The notes: generated by a model from the sequence alone, not told the origin. A stretch of 64,000 bases of DNA from Hyphomicrobiales bacterium (GCA_900471525.1 UCEZ01000027.1:61195-125194); one strand, 5' to 3'; shown: positions 36,975 to 45,592, counted from the stretch's first letter. Translations and numbers: made by a program.

Positions 36975-38024
36975 TTAGCGCACGACACTCTGGCGTTTGG
37001 CGTATTCGACGATGGAATTTGGCGTCAGCGGGTTCTGGTCGACGAGGATGGCGTCGAAAGCCGTCTCGGAATTGCTCACGCGCGCTTCGACATAGGCGGC
37101 CGCATAGGCCATGTTGCCATCGGGCAGAGGGATGTATTCGGGCCGCTCCCTCGGGATAGGCCCGATTTCCGGCAGCATGACAAACGCATCGAGTGCTGCC
37201 GAGGACGCTGGCGGCGTCTCGGTTTCGGCAAGGGCCGTCACCGGCACGCCCATTTCCATGTTCGATTTGGACGGGATCGTCAGCGTGCCGAGATTGCCGG
37301 CCTGCCGGCGCAGCGGCTCGTTCGAGGCGACCATCACGCCCGTTGCGATCTGGCCTTCGGGAAATGCGTTCGGGCTGCGATCGCCCTTCTTGACATAGGA
37401 GGCCATCAGATAGGGCATGTCATTGCCCTCGAGCGGCGCCTTGCCGATATACTGGACACGAACCTTGGCGCTGCCCTTACGCTTCATGTCAAGGAAATCG
37501 GCCGTCTTGGAGGAAACGTCAATGATGCGGCCATATTCATAAGGCCCGCGATCATTGACACGCACCACGACCGAAGAGCCGTTTTCGAGATTGGTGACGC
37601 GGGCATAGCTCGGCAGCGGGAATGTCGGGTGGGCGGCGGACAGGTGATATTTGTCGTAGACTTCGCCGTTTGCCGTCAGGCGGCCGTGAAACGCCGAGCC
37701 GTACCAGGACGACATGCCGGTCTTGTTGTAGCCGAAGTCCTCTTTCGGCTGATACCATTTGCCTTTGACTTGATAGGCCTTGCCGACCTGATAGCGGCCA
37801 CCGCCCTTGGGGATGTTCTTGCCGTCGGCAACACGCGGACTGGCCTTCACGCCATAGATCGACTCGGCGAAATATTCCTTGCTGCGCGGCTTGTCCTTTT
37901 TGACGCTGCCCGTCGATCCGCACGCCGTCAGCGCGGCGCAAAACATCGGAATGGCGGCAATACGCAATCCTTTGAACAGAAGAGCCGCAGTCTGATTGGA
38001 TGTCATGTGCCCCACAATCGCCAT
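36975..38024 (-). CDS. rlpA: RlpA-like septal lipoprotein
   Basis: The 349-residue protein has a lipoprotein signal with lipobox LTAC (around residue 34) and an RlpA double-psi beta-barrel domain (about 100-200: GMSSWYGSAFHGRLTANGE, HLSAAHPTFPLPS, VRVNDRGPYEYGRIIDVS). RlpA proteins bind or cleave naked glycan strands at the septum. The C-terminal region is Pro/Ser-rich and no SPOR domain is evident. The start could be ATG 38006 instead of 38024. It is the first gene of the minus-strand run rlpA-dac-tmk-holB. Confidence 0.92.
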   Translation of the reverse strand: MAIVGHMTSNQTAALLFKGLRIAAIPMFCAALTACGSTGSVKKDKPRSKEYFAESIYGVKASPRVADGKNIPKGGGRYQVGKAYQVKGKWYQPKEDFGYNKTGMSSWYGSAFHGRLTANGEVYDKYHLSAAHPTFPLPSYARVTNLENGSSVVVRVNDRGPYEYGRIIDVSSKTADFLDMKRKGSAKVRVQYIGKAPLEGNDMPYLMASYVKKGDRSPNAFPEGQIATGVMVASNEPLRRQAGNLGTLTIPSKSNMEMGVPVTALAETETPPASSAALDAFVMLPEIGPIPRERPEYIPLPDGNMAYAAAYVEARVSNSETAFDAILVDQNPLTPNSIVEYAKRQSVVR

Positions 38025-38274
38025 TCGTAAAAGCCGTCAACGGAATTCTCTTGCGCATGCCCCCACGCGAAAGAACCGGTGTCACGAAACGTAACAGTCG
38101 ATTAATCATGACAACAACGTGGCGAAATTGCGAATGGTTAACCGTGCCGGAACGGAACAATTGGAGTTATGGTTTATGAATGGTTAATATTGAAGCGAGA
38201 TATCCACGGCGAATTGATCCGTCCGCCTCTCGAAAACGCATCAATATAAGCCATGGAAGTGCTATAGCGTCCAC

Positions 38275-38556
38275 TTAGCAAACATATTCGATAATGTTGT
38301 AGCTGATATCGACAACGGTCCCATCGGCATCGCGGATAAACACAGAAATATACTGCCGGTCTGGTGGCACGCAGATGGCACTATTGATCTCCCCAGCATC
38401 CGCATATGCGGCATCCTCTGGGACTGACTCATCCTTGTAGGGACTGCGGAAGCGGTTGACGTTCCCAATCCGCAAGCTATAAAGCGTGCCGTGACAGGGC
38501 TGACGACCAGAGTTTGCCGGGGAAAACCACCGCCCGCTGAATTGGTACCGTCTCAA
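38275..38556 (-). CDS. Hypothetical small protein upstream of tRNA-Ser
   Basis: The open frame encodes 93 residues. The C-terminal 50 look protein-like (ICVPPDRQYISVFIRDADGTVV then DISYNIIEYVC), with a beta-rich pattern. There is no known family and no clear ribosome site. It lies 13 bp from tRNA-Ser on the opposite strand and could be a spurious or remnant gene. Confidence 0.35.
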   Translation of the reverse strand: MRRYQFSGRWFSPANSGRQPCHGTLYSLRIGNVNRFRSPYKDESVPEDAAYADAGEINSAICVPPDRQYISVFIRDADGTVVDISYNIIEYVC

Positions 38557-38569
38557 AGCTCGTTATAAC

Positions 38570-38659
38570 GGAAGAGTGTCCGAGTGGTTTAAGGAACCGG
38601 TCTTGAAAACCGGCGTGCGGGAAACCGTACCGTGGGTTCGAATCCCACCTCTTCCGCCA
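38570..38659 (+). tRNA. tRNA-Ser (TGA)
   Basis: A 90-nt class II tRNA has an encoded CCA. The anticodon stem is CCGGT/ACCGG with loop CTTGAAA, giving TGA. A long variable arm with GTGCGGG/CCGTAC follows. The T-arm reads GGTTCGAATCCC, and the acceptor GGAAGAG pairs with CTCTTCC. Confidence 0.96.
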
Positions 38660-38701
38660 TTTGTTCGAACAAGTAACTTGCTGATTTATAATCGGATAAA
38701 A

Positions 38702-39037
38702 ATGATAAATGCGCCAATAAAATTGATTGAGTTAGATGCTAAGGGACATTTGCAAATTTGTCCTGATGTTACTTCATCTGGCGATTTCAAATTTATTTAC
38801 CGCGATGCTTCTGGTGTTAAATGGAATGATGCAAACCAAGCCCTAGTTGCGCGCGAGCCAGACAGATGGGAACCGAATAAATTATTTGGGCAAATCATTT
38901 GCGCGGCCATCAACGAATACGGCATCAAATTAGAAATCATAGAAACTACAAAGTGGTCTAATATTTCCGACGAATTGAAGGCCGCTTTAACGAAGGCTGT
39001 GAATGATGCTTATGCCATGTTCGGCACTTCAAATTAA
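38702..39037 (+). CDS. AT-rich hypothetical protein next to tRNA-Ser
   Basis: The 111-residue protein starts at ATG 38702, only 42 bp after the tRNA. The DNA is much richer in A+T than the rest of the window, which suggests acquisition by transfer. The sequence includes LIELDAKGHLQICPDVTSSGDFKFIYRDASG and KWNDANQALVARE, then a helical C-terminus, and looks like a single small domain. No family is recognised. Toxin-immunity proteins often look like this and settle near tRNA genes, but that is only a guess. Confidence 0.6.
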   Translation: MINAPIKLIELDAKGHLQICPDVTSSGDFKFIYRDASGVKWNDANQALVAREPDRWEPNKLFGQIICAAINEYGIKLEIIETTKWSNISDELKAALTKAVNDAYAMFGTSN

Positions 39038-39388
39038 ACCGTTCCCAAAAATCGATAATATATTTTCGTTTGACCTGACTCTGTCGAAAATCGTCAACTA
39101 AGGCCCGCCATAACTTCAGCCTATCGTATAAAAATATTCGATGATATTTTCCGAGTTAGCCCCCTTCTCCAATTTTATCCCCGCCGTTTTTTGGGTGAAA
39201 TCGGGTATTTTGCTCGCCATCGCGGATTCATCCCGCCCGTTCGCAGCGTTGATCCGCGCCGTTCCTCCCCTGCCCTCATGATAACCAGTCAAGAGTAACC
39301 TTCTCCGGATGCCCGCAACCTTTTTGATGATGATGTCATTTGATTAGGGGGGTATAAAATACACGCAGGTGGTCGAAGGAGATCTGCG
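39038..39388. other. Gene-free stretch between the AT-rich gene and a lipoprotein gene
   Basis: There is no convincing coding frame or RNA over 351 bp. The first half is AT-rich like the gene before it, and base composition becomes normal from about 39220. No duplicated tRNA end that would mark an attachment site is visible. The last 60 bp, with a T-rich block and TATAAAAT at 39354-39361, probably hold the promoter of the lipoprotein gene. Confidence 0.5.
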
Positions 39389-39661
39389 ATGAAATCTGCA
39401 GTTTTCGTAGCGGCAGCGCTTGTGCTTGCCGCATGCACAGCAGTGGAACTCGAGCCCATCCCGGGCAGCATCACCTATGGTGGCCAGCCACGGACCAAAC
39501 TGACCAAGTCGCCTGCCGGCAGCACCTTCACGCACACGTTCCACGACGAGCGCGGCGGATATTGGAGCGAGACCTATCAGATACAGCCTGACCGCTCGCT
39601 GAAGATCATTTCGCGGCGCAGAGCCGAAGACTTCAGACTGAACGCAAACGGCGGATTGTAA
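39389..39661 (+). CDS. Small lipoprotein
   Basis: The 90-residue protein has a lipoprotein signal peptide with lipobox LAAC (Cys16), followed by a short soluble part with GSITYGGQPRTKLTKSPAGS and a basic C-terminus (ISRRRAED). The family is unknown. The product is probably attached to the outer membrane. It stands alone. Confidence 0.75.
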   Translation: MKSAVFVAAALVLAACTAVELEPIPGSITYGGQPRTKLTKSPAGSTFTHTFHDERGGYWSETYQIQPDRSLKIISRRRAEDFRLNANGGL

Positions 39662-39821
39662 GACGCTGGAATGGTCTCTTGCCCCGCCAAGGATGCCCGG
39701 ACCATATTCGTCAGATGAAGCAGATGGCCAACATCTTGATTTTTGCCATCTCGCTTTCATGACACCGATGAGGGCGCTCGCTGCGGATCCACGCGCCATC
39801 CTGTCCGTGAATAGCTGGCGT

Positions 39822-39968
39822 TTAGCCCGCCATATTGCCTACGGTGGCAATGACCGTGGTCAGGGCGGGTGCGCTGGCGTGCGTCCAAAGCTGATACCCG
39901 ACGACACCGCCGAGAATAGCGGACCATATGGCAAAATCCCCGATCCGAAACAGTGGCTCTCTTTTCAT
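39822..39968 (-). CDS. 48-residue putative membrane protein
   Basis: This frame starts at ATG 39968. The product begins MKREPLFRIGDFAIWSAILGGV and holds one hydrophobic helix (about residues 12-26), with a second weakly hydrophobic stretch at the C-terminus. It is typical of small accessory membrane proteins. No family is recognised. Support is the regular amino-acid pattern and the start with a charged N-terminus; the ribosome site is not strong. Confidence 0.4.
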   Translation of the reverse strand: MKREPLFRIGDFAIWSAILGGVVGYQLWTHASAPALTTVIATVGNMAG

Positions 39969-40303
39969 CCCAGTCATCCTCACATCCAATGTGATTTCTT
40001 GAGAACAATATTGCGCCGATCGTTCATTTTTAGAAGACGACGTTTAGTGAACACAGCATTTCACATTGAACAATCAAAACCTGTAACCGCGGGAACTGCC
40101 GCGACTGTGAGCAACACGGTGGCCAGGATGTCAACGCTGGGATGGGAGAGCGACGGGGAGTAACTCGCCGCAAGAATGATTCCCCCATTCGTCGAAACAT
40201 GCTATCGTCCTGTCGGCACACTGCATCGAAGGTTGTGATGCTTATTGATGCCTTGTTGCATCATTTGTGCTATAGGTTGCTGAGTTCGTCGGAGGAGAAG
40301 GCA

Positions 40304-40522
40304 ATGCATTATAGCGTGCAGTTTTTCACTTGGACTCCGAAACAGGGCGTTCATCAGGTCGGATCGACGATCGAGATTGATGCGGTCAATCCAAAGCTTG
40401 CAGCCGTATCCCTGTTGGGGCTGAGGCTGGAGGAGACCGGCGCTGCCAAGAAACTTGCAGTGCGGGTCTGGAATGCGCCCGATGACAGCAAGGCTGATTG
40501 CGAGTGCTTCTACTACCATTGA
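40304..40522 (+). CDS. Small hypothetical protein
   Basis: The 72-residue protein starts at ATG 40304 behind a strong ribosome site (GGAGGAG, 7 nt upstream). The sequence MHYSVQFFTWTPKQGVHQVG, then an alpha-beta pattern ending CECFYYH, suggests a small folded domain. The function is unknown. It lies in the gene-poor interval between the lipoprotein gene and tRNA-Cys. Confidence 0.65.
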   Translation: MHYSVQFFTWTPKQGVHQVGSTIEIDAVNPKLAAVSLLGLRLEETGAAKKLAVRVWNAPDDSKADCECFYYH

Positions 40523-40786
40523 CCAGTCGTCGCATTCAGCACCTTGAATCTTGCTGCTGCCCAACGCGATAGGAACCGCCTTCGCGGGACGAATGGGTCG
40601 TTCATCTATGACGGATTTGCCCGTCAGGTGGTCGCGAGGCGGCGTTGACGTGGCGTTCCGGAAACGGCCTGCATTCTTGTCGGAGAGAACAATCCGCCAA
40701 CATCCATTCAGAATGCCGCTGAAAAGCGTTCAAAACGGCGCGATCTGAAAATGGCGTCAAGCCACTGCAATCATTGTGGGAAAATT

Positions 40787-40860
40787 TGGAGGCCTCGCCC
40801 GGAATTGAACCGGGGTGCAAGGATTTGCAGTCCTCTGCGTCACCACTCCGCCACGAGGCC
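40787..40860 (-). tRNA. tRNA-Cys (GCA)
   Basis: A 74-nt tRNA on the minus strand includes CCA. The acceptor GGCCTCG pairs with CGAGGCC. The anticodon loop CTGCAAA gives GCA. The T-arm is CCCCGGTTCAATTCCGGG. The flanks 40523-40786 and 40861-41131 show no gene. Confidence 0.95.
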
Positions 40861-41131
40861 TCGTTACGATCTTCACTTAATCGTGACGGGCGTTTAGACC
40901 GATTTCCGATCCAGTGCAAGACGTCTCAACCGGATTCCGGCTTTTTCTCACGAGAGAAATCCGTGTCGGTTTTCGTCGATGCGTCGCTCCTCCAAAAACT
41001 GCAACACGTTAGGAGGCGGCGCATATCGTCCGGCACCGTCAATACAGGTTATGTTCCGTCCGGCCCGTTCACCTTGAAGCGAAAGAATGCCGTTTTGGTA
41101 ACTGCGCCCAGATAGAAAATGTCCCCGTTTT

Positions 41132-41842
41132 TTAGTGGTAGCGGCGGATCAACCCCACCAGCTTTCCCTGAATTTTCACCCGGTCGGGTCCAAAAATCCG
41201 GGTTTCGTAGGCGGGATTTGCCGCTTCCAGCGCGATCGACGCGCCTTTGCGGCGAAACCGCTTCAGCGTTGCCTCTTCGTCATCCACCAGGGCGACGATG
41301 ATTTCGCCGGGGCTGGCGGTGTTGGTATTGCGGATGATGACCGTGTCGCCATCCAGGATGCCAGCCTCGATCATCGAATCGCCGCGGACTTCCAGTGCGT
41401 AGTGCTCCCCGGTTCCGACCATTTCGAGGGGTACGGAAATGTCGTGCGTGTTGTTCTGGATCGCCGAGATCGGCACGCCAGCGGCGATCCGCCCCATGAC
41501 CGGGATGGAGACGCTATCATTATGAGCGACGGGTTTGGCAGGTGCCGCCGGTGCCGGTTGAGCGCCAAGGCTGCCCTGGATGACGCTTGGGGAGAAGCCG
41601 CGCTTGGGCTGCAGGCTCATGGAGTAAGCCTCCGGCAACTTGATCACTTCCAGCGCCCGCGCCCGGTTGGGCAATCGCCGGATGAAGCCCCGCTCCTCAA
41701 GCGCCGTTATCAGCCTGTGGATGCCGGACTTCGAGGCCAGATCCAGAGCATCCTTCATCTCGTCAAAGGACGGCGGCACGCCCGATTCCTTCATTCTTTC
41801 GTGAATGAACAGAAGCAGTTCCTGTTGCTTGCGGGTCAGCAT
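41132..41842 (-). CDS. lexA: LexA repressor
   Basis: LexA represses the SOS regulon and self-cleaves when RecA is activated. The 236-residue protein begins [20 protein letters not shown] with its winged-helix DNA-binding domain (residues 1-70, including [21 protein letters not shown]). The cleavage site Ala-Gly is in GRIAAGVP (around residue 120). The catalytic Ser is in GDSMIEAGI (around 155) and the Lys in EATLKRF (around 193). The long linker is typical of rhizobia. A LexA box lies 49 bp upstream, indicating autoregulation. Confidence 0.97.
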   Translation of the reverse strand: MLTRKQQELLLFIHERMKESGVPPSFDEMKDALDLASKSGIHRLITALEERGFIRRLPNRARALEVIKLPEAYSMSLQPKRGFSPSVIQGSLGAQPAPAAPAKPVAHNDSVSIPVMGRIAAGVPISAIQNNTHDISVPLEMVGTGEHYALEVRGDSMIEAGILDGDTVIIRNTNTASPGEIIVALVDDEEATLKRFRRKGASIALEAANPAYETRIFGPDRVKIQGKLVGLIRRYH

Positions 41843-41890
41843 GAACGATCACTCCGGAATCGAGAAACAAATCAAGAACGAACACTATAT

Positions 41891-41905
41891 GTTCCATATG
41901 TGTTC
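41891..41905. promoter_or_regulatory. LexA (SOS) box upstream of lexA
   Basis: Read on the plus strand the site is GTTC-CATATGT-GTTC, the same class as the uvrA/ssb site. It lies 49-63 bp before the lexA start, in position to block its promoter. Confidence 0.9.
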
Positions 41906-42114
41906 CGCAAGTCCCTAAAATTCGTTGAATGTTTTCAAGTCTGGACACTTTTGATGATCGGTGGAGCGTGAATGATGGGGATTCGTCAAGGAATCACGGC
42001 CCATGACCGCTGTCTCTTGAATTTGGGAACCTTCCGCTCGTCCGGCCCCGTTCCCCGGCTACGTTCGAACAACGTGCCGACGGTACGATCGGAATACCGT
42101 CCAAGGAGGCGAAG

Positions 42115-42204
42115 ATGGCAGGATATGTCGATGAGCGCGGTGATCGGGTCCCGGCAGACGATACGAGCAAAACCGTCAGGGTGAGTGGCGTGGAATCACG
42201 TTAA
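42115..42204 (+). CDS. 29-residue microprotein with strong ribosome site
   Basis: The frame ATG 42115 to TAA encodes a strongly charged 29-residue peptide starting MAGYVDERGDRVPADD. AAGGAGGCGAAG sits directly before the ATG, a near-ideal Shine-Dalgarno at the right spacing. There is no hydrophobic segment, so the product is soluble. The function is unknown. Confidence 0.5.
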   Translation: MAGYVDERGDRVPADDTSKTVRVSGVESR

Positions 42205-42276
42205 AGGCTGCTGGGGCGTCCTGTTCTTATGCACTGGCCAGCGCCCTTGTTCTCATCCAACGCCGTCTGGCCGGAC

Positions 42277-42555
42277 CTAGTTCGAAGCCTGCCATTTGCG
42301 TGCCCACCAGACGGAAAGCCTTCGCCGCTGGCGCCGAACGAAGGCAAGGTCGTGCGACAGCACGAGCAGGCCCAGCGGCACCATCCAGAACCCGAGGACT
42401 GGCAGAAAACCGAGAATGCCGCAGAAGATCAGCACGCCGCCGATGGCGATGCGCAGTGCCCGTGATTGCGGCAGCCGCATGCGCCAAGATCCGATAACGA
42501 GCTCGTGCGTGCGCGCATCAATGCCGATTTTTTTCGTTTTCTGCGGTTCTGCCAT
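42277..42555 (-). CDS. Small membrane protein with two helices
   Basis: The 92-residue protein has a soluble N-terminus (KKIGIDARTHELVIGSWRMRLP), two closely spaced membrane helices (about residues 34-68, including GILGFLPVLGFWMVPLGLLVL) and a very basic C-terminus (RRQRRRLSVWWARK). It resembles the PGPGW-type small transmembrane proteins. The function is unknown. Confidence 0.7.
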   Translation of the reverse strand: MAEPQKTKKIGIDARTHELVIGSWRMRLPQSRALRIAIGGVLIFCGILGFLPVLGFWMVPLGLLVLSHDLAFVRRQRRRLSVWWARKWQASN

Positions 42556-42774
42556 AAACTCCACCTGTTGAATGCAAGACGCGCATTGATGCCTTTTATC
42601 CCGCAATTGCGCGTCGTTGGATCGTTGGCATTTTGAGTTTGCGCTGCTCCCTGTAGATGGGGAGTTCTCCACAGTCAGACAAGATTGTGCACTTTTTTTG
42701 AAAAACCGCTTGGCAAATCGGAAAAGCATTTGTATTAGCAGCCTCACTTCTGCAGCACGCAAGTGCGCAGATGA

Positions 42775-42849
42775 TCCCTGGTAGCTCAGCGGTAGAGCAT
42801 TCGACTGTTAATCGACAGGTCGCCGGTTCGAATCCGGCCCGGGGAGCCA
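42775..42849 (+). tRNA. tRNA-Asn (GTT)
   Basis: A 75-nt tRNA has an encoded CCA. The acceptor TCCCTGG pairs with CCGGGGA. The anticodon arm TCGACTGTTAATCGA gives GTT. The T-arm is GCCGGTTCGAATCCGGC. A terminator follows directly. Confidence 0.96.
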
Positions 42850-42855
42850 GATTTC

Positions 42856-42886
42856 AAAGGCCTTGCTGAAAAGCAGGGCCTTTTTT
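42856..42886 (+). terminator. Terminator after tRNA-Asn
   Basis: The stem AAAGGCC / GGCCTTT is extended by TGCT/AGCA around the loop GAAA and followed by six T residues. Confidence 0.88.
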
Positions 42887-42922
42887 GTCTTGATGGCTTG
42901 GAAAGCTCGGACCGTGCTTGCT

Positions 42923-43837
42923 CTACCGATATCCACTGGCATCCGCCGGTTTGCCTGCCTCCTGCACCTGGGTGATGTAGCGCCAGCAATCCGGCCGTGA
43001 GCCGTCGAGATCGTCGAAATCATAAACCTTCGCCATCTCACCGCTTGAAAGCGACTGTCCGTTCCAGCGCGCCCGTGCCGGGTCGGCGGCAAGGGCTGCG
43101 ACGGCGCGTCCGGTGAAGCGCGGTGTCTCGGAAATCACGAAATGCGGCTGCAGTTTCGTTGCCTCGATCCAGTTTTCCTCGCGCACGCCGAAGATATCGA
43201 GCATCATTTCGGAGCGCATCCAGCCGGGCGTGATCGCAACGGCCGACGCACCATGCGGCGCCAGGTCCTGCGCATGCGCCCATGCCATGCGGATGACGCT
43301 GGTTTTGACGAGATCATAGAACGGGCAGAGCCTGTAATGCGTGGCGTTGTATTCGGCTGTGCCGTCGGTCACCTCCACCAGCAGGCCACCCGGCTTGTCG
43401 ATCATCAATGGCAATGCGAAATGGGCGGTGATCAGATGCGTGTCGATCGCCTGCCGCAGCATTTTCAGCCCCTTGTCCAACGAATGCTCCCAAACTGGCT
43501 TGTTCCATTCGGTGAGGTGCTCGCCGCCCCAGATGTCGTTGACGAGGATATCGAGCCGCCCCTCCTCCCCGCCGATGCTCGCAACGAGTGCCTCGACCTC
43601 GCCAGGGACAAGATGATCGACTTGAACCGCGATGCCCCTGCCGCCCGCGGCCGTCACCAGTTCCGCGGTCTCTTCGATGGTTTCGGGTCGGCGATAGTCC
43701 GATTGTTGCGCCCGCGTCGTGCGTCCCGTCACATAGACGGTCGCGCCGGCTGCTCCGAGTTCTACGGCGATACCGCGCCCGGCACCGCGCGTAGCCCCGG
43801 CGACAAGCGCAACTTTGCCTCGCAAGTCAGCTGCCAT
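42923..43837 (-). CDS. Short-chain dehydrogenase/reductase
   Basis: The 304-residue SDR has the NAD(P)-binding GATRGAGRGIA (residues 14-24), TGRTTR after beta-2, the NDIWGGEH stretch in place of the usual NNAG, and a YDLVKTSV sequence supplying the catalytic Tyr-x-x-x-Lys (around residue 172). The long insertion before it is typical of the group with a TetR partner. The substrate is unknown. It is divergent from a TetR-family gene, with a 14-bp perfect palindrome between them. Confidence 0.9.
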   Translation of the reverse strand: MAADLRGKVALVAGATRGAGRGIAVELGAAGATVYVTGRTTRAQQSDYRRPETIEETAELVTAAGGRGIAVQVDHLVPGEVEALVASIGGEEGRLDILVNDIWGGEHLTEWNKPVWEHSLDKGLKMLRQAIDTHLITAHFALPLMIDKPGGLLVEVTDGTAEYNATHYRLCPFYDLVKTSVIRMAWAHAQDLAPHGASAVAITPGWMRSEMMLDIFGVREENWIEATKLQPHFVISETPRFTGRAVAALAADPARARWNGQSLSSGEMAKVYDFDDLDGSRPDCWRYITQVQEAGKPADASGYR

Positions 43838-43895
43838 TTCTTTTCCTCCACGTTAGAACGAAAACTGGAACTGCAAACAGGCTTGATTGATTATA

Positions 43896-43909
43896 AACGA
43901 ACGTTCGTT
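43896..43909. promoter_or_regulatory. TetR operator AACGAACGTTCGTT
   Basis: This 14-bp perfect palindrome lies 58 bp before the SDR start and 29 bp before the TetR start. Flanking bases extend the symmetry weakly. The likely role is repression of both genes by the adjacent TetR protein. It is not a LexA box because the spacing is wrong. Confidence 0.8.
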
Positions 43910-43938
43910 CATAATGATGGCGAATGCAAGGGGAATTT

Positions 43939-44499
43939 ATGCCGCGCCAACGCACCCTGTCCGACCAACACCTTCTCGAAATGGTGCTTGCGCTGATCCA
44001 CGCGCAAGGGCCGGACGCGGCGACGTTTTCGGCCGTCGCCAAGGCAAGCGGGCTTTCCGGCTCGACGCTGGTGCAACGTTTCGGGACGAAAGCGGCGATG
44101 CTGCGTCAGGCCCTGCTGCACGCATGGGACCAACTCGATGCTGAAACCGCTGAGTTGGCTGTGACGGTCCCCAGGACACCGGAAGGTGCCGTCGCCCTGC
44201 TCGTTGGTCTGTCGCAGAACTACGGCGACAACGCCGCCGTCTATGCCGATGGTCTGCGGCTGCTGCGAGAGGATTTTCGTGATCCCGTGTTGCGTGCCCG
44301 GGGGGCAGCATGGGGAAGGACGCTGGCCGACGTGATCGGCGCGTGTTTCCCCACAGCAAAGCAGCCGGACGTAATCGCCCGGCTGATGCTCGCGCAATGG
44401 CAGGGGTCACTGCTGTGGTGGGGTTTCGAATCCGAAGGCCCTGTCGATGCTTATGTGGAAACGGAGCTTCTTCGGTTTCTTGCTGTCCTGGGTAAGTAA
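43939..44499 (+). CDS. TetR-family regulator of the SDR gene
   Basis: The 186-residue regulator has an N-terminal TetR domain (LLEMVLALIHAQGPDAATFSAVAKASG, then GSTLVQRFGTKAAML) and a C-terminal ligand domain. The ATG at 43939 has AAGGGG just upstream; an in-frame ATG at 43924 adds five residues without homology. It is divergent from the SDR gene and linked to it by the palindromic operator. The inducing ligand is unknown. Confidence 0.92.
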   Translation: MPRQRTLSDQHLLEMVLALIHAQGPDAATFSAVAKASGLSGSTLVQRFGTKAAMLRQALLHAWDQLDAETAELAVTVPRTPEGAVALLVGLSQNYGDNAAVYADGLRLLREDFRDPVLRARGAAWGRTLADVIGACFPTAKQPDVIARLMLAQWQGSLLWWGFESEGPVDAYVETELLRFLAVLGK

Positions 44500-44673
44500 G
44501 CCATTTCTTGCGGACGCGACCCCATCTTGTCCAACCGTGGCATATGGCAAAAGCGCACCGTCATTGAGGATTTTCGCCTGTCGATGATGTAAAAACGTTC
44601 CGCGATATCTATGTCGTTCAAGGGCGCAATACAGCCTTCGCTCCGCAGGTTTTAAAATCCATGGGGATGACGC

Positions 44674-45492
44674 GTGAACGAATATCGATCCGATGCAATC
44701 CGGCTTGCTGGGCTTTCTATTGGCAGGAAGTGGATTCCCTATCGTCGTGGCGAATCGGGCGATGACCTGTTTCGGCGCAGTGATGGCTCAGCCTATGCCA
44801 AGGTTTCGACAGGCAGTGGGGTGGCGCTGCTTGATGACGAGCGTCGGCGCACTGCGTGGCTGGCCTCGTTCGGTCTCGGATCTCCCGCCGTCCTCGACTG
44901 GATGGTGTCGGACGAGGGAGCATGCCTCGTTACAAGCGCGGTCCCCGGCGTGCCGGCAGATCAGTTCGAGGCAGCGGAGCTCATCAGGGCATGGCCGTCG
45001 ATCGCGGAGCGCGTTAGAGATCTTCACAGCATTCCTGCAAGCGAATGCCCGTTCGAACGCGGCCTGCAGATGATGTTCGACCGCGCGACGGACGTCGTCG
45101 CGCGCGATGGCGTCAATCCGGATTTTCTCGATCCCGAAGATCAGGATACCCCTCCGCAAACCTTGCTTGACGATTTGGAGGCGGAACTGCCCGAACGGCT
45201 GTCGCAGGAGGCCTACGATCGTGTCGTCTGTCACGGCGATGCATGCATGCCCAACCTCATGATCGATCCGGAAACACTTCGCTGTACGGGGTTGATCGAT
45301 CTCGGCCGGCTCGGGATCGCGGATCCCTATGTCGATTTCGCGCTGCTGATCGGCAACACCCGTGAAACCTGGGCGGGACCCGAGGAGGCACAAGCTGCAT
45401 ACGGTCGCCTGTTCGATATCCACGATATCGGCGCGCCTGACCGGCAGCGGCTCGGCTTCTATCTGCGCTTGGATCCATTGACGTGGGGATAA
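44674..45492 (+). CDS. APH(3'')-like aminoglycoside phosphotransferase
   Basis: The 272-residue protein starts at GTG 44674. It matches the APH(3'') (streptomycin 3''-phosphotransferase) group in layout: AYAKVSTGSGVALLDDERRRTAWLA, VTSAVPGVPADQF, CPFERGLQMMFDRA, and the catalytic block VCHGDACMPNLMIDP (base Asp around residue 191), then TGLIDLGRLGIADPYVD with the metal-binding Asp. It ends FYLRLDPLTWG like the family. This suggests streptomycin phosphorylation, but chromosomal relatives may have other substrates. It is not flanked by mobile elements. Confidence 0.85.
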   Translation: MNEYRSDAIRLAGLSIGRKWIPYRRGESGDDLFRRSDGSAYAKVSTGSGVALLDDERRRTAWLASFGLGSPAVLDWMVSDEGACLVTSAVPGVPADQFEAAELIRAWPSIAERVRDLHSIPASECPFERGLQMMFDRATDVVARDGVNPDFLDPEDQDTPPQTLLDDLEAELPERLSQEAYDRVVCHGDACMPNLMIDPETLRCTGLIDLGRLGIADPYVDFALLIGNTRETWAGPEEAQAAYGRLFDIHDIGAPDRQRLGFYLRLDPLTWG

Positions 45493-45592
45493 GGATCACA
45501 CCACAGCGACCAACCGGCATCGCGGATGCGCGACTTTCTTCCCGTCCCACTGTATAGGTAGACACCCATTTGGCCCTAGACCGGAGCAGACG

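Noticed and set aside
43896..43909. AACGAACGTTCGTT as a LexA box
   Set aside because: A LexA site needs seven bases between GAAC or GTTC repeats in the same direction; here the halves are inverted and adjacent.
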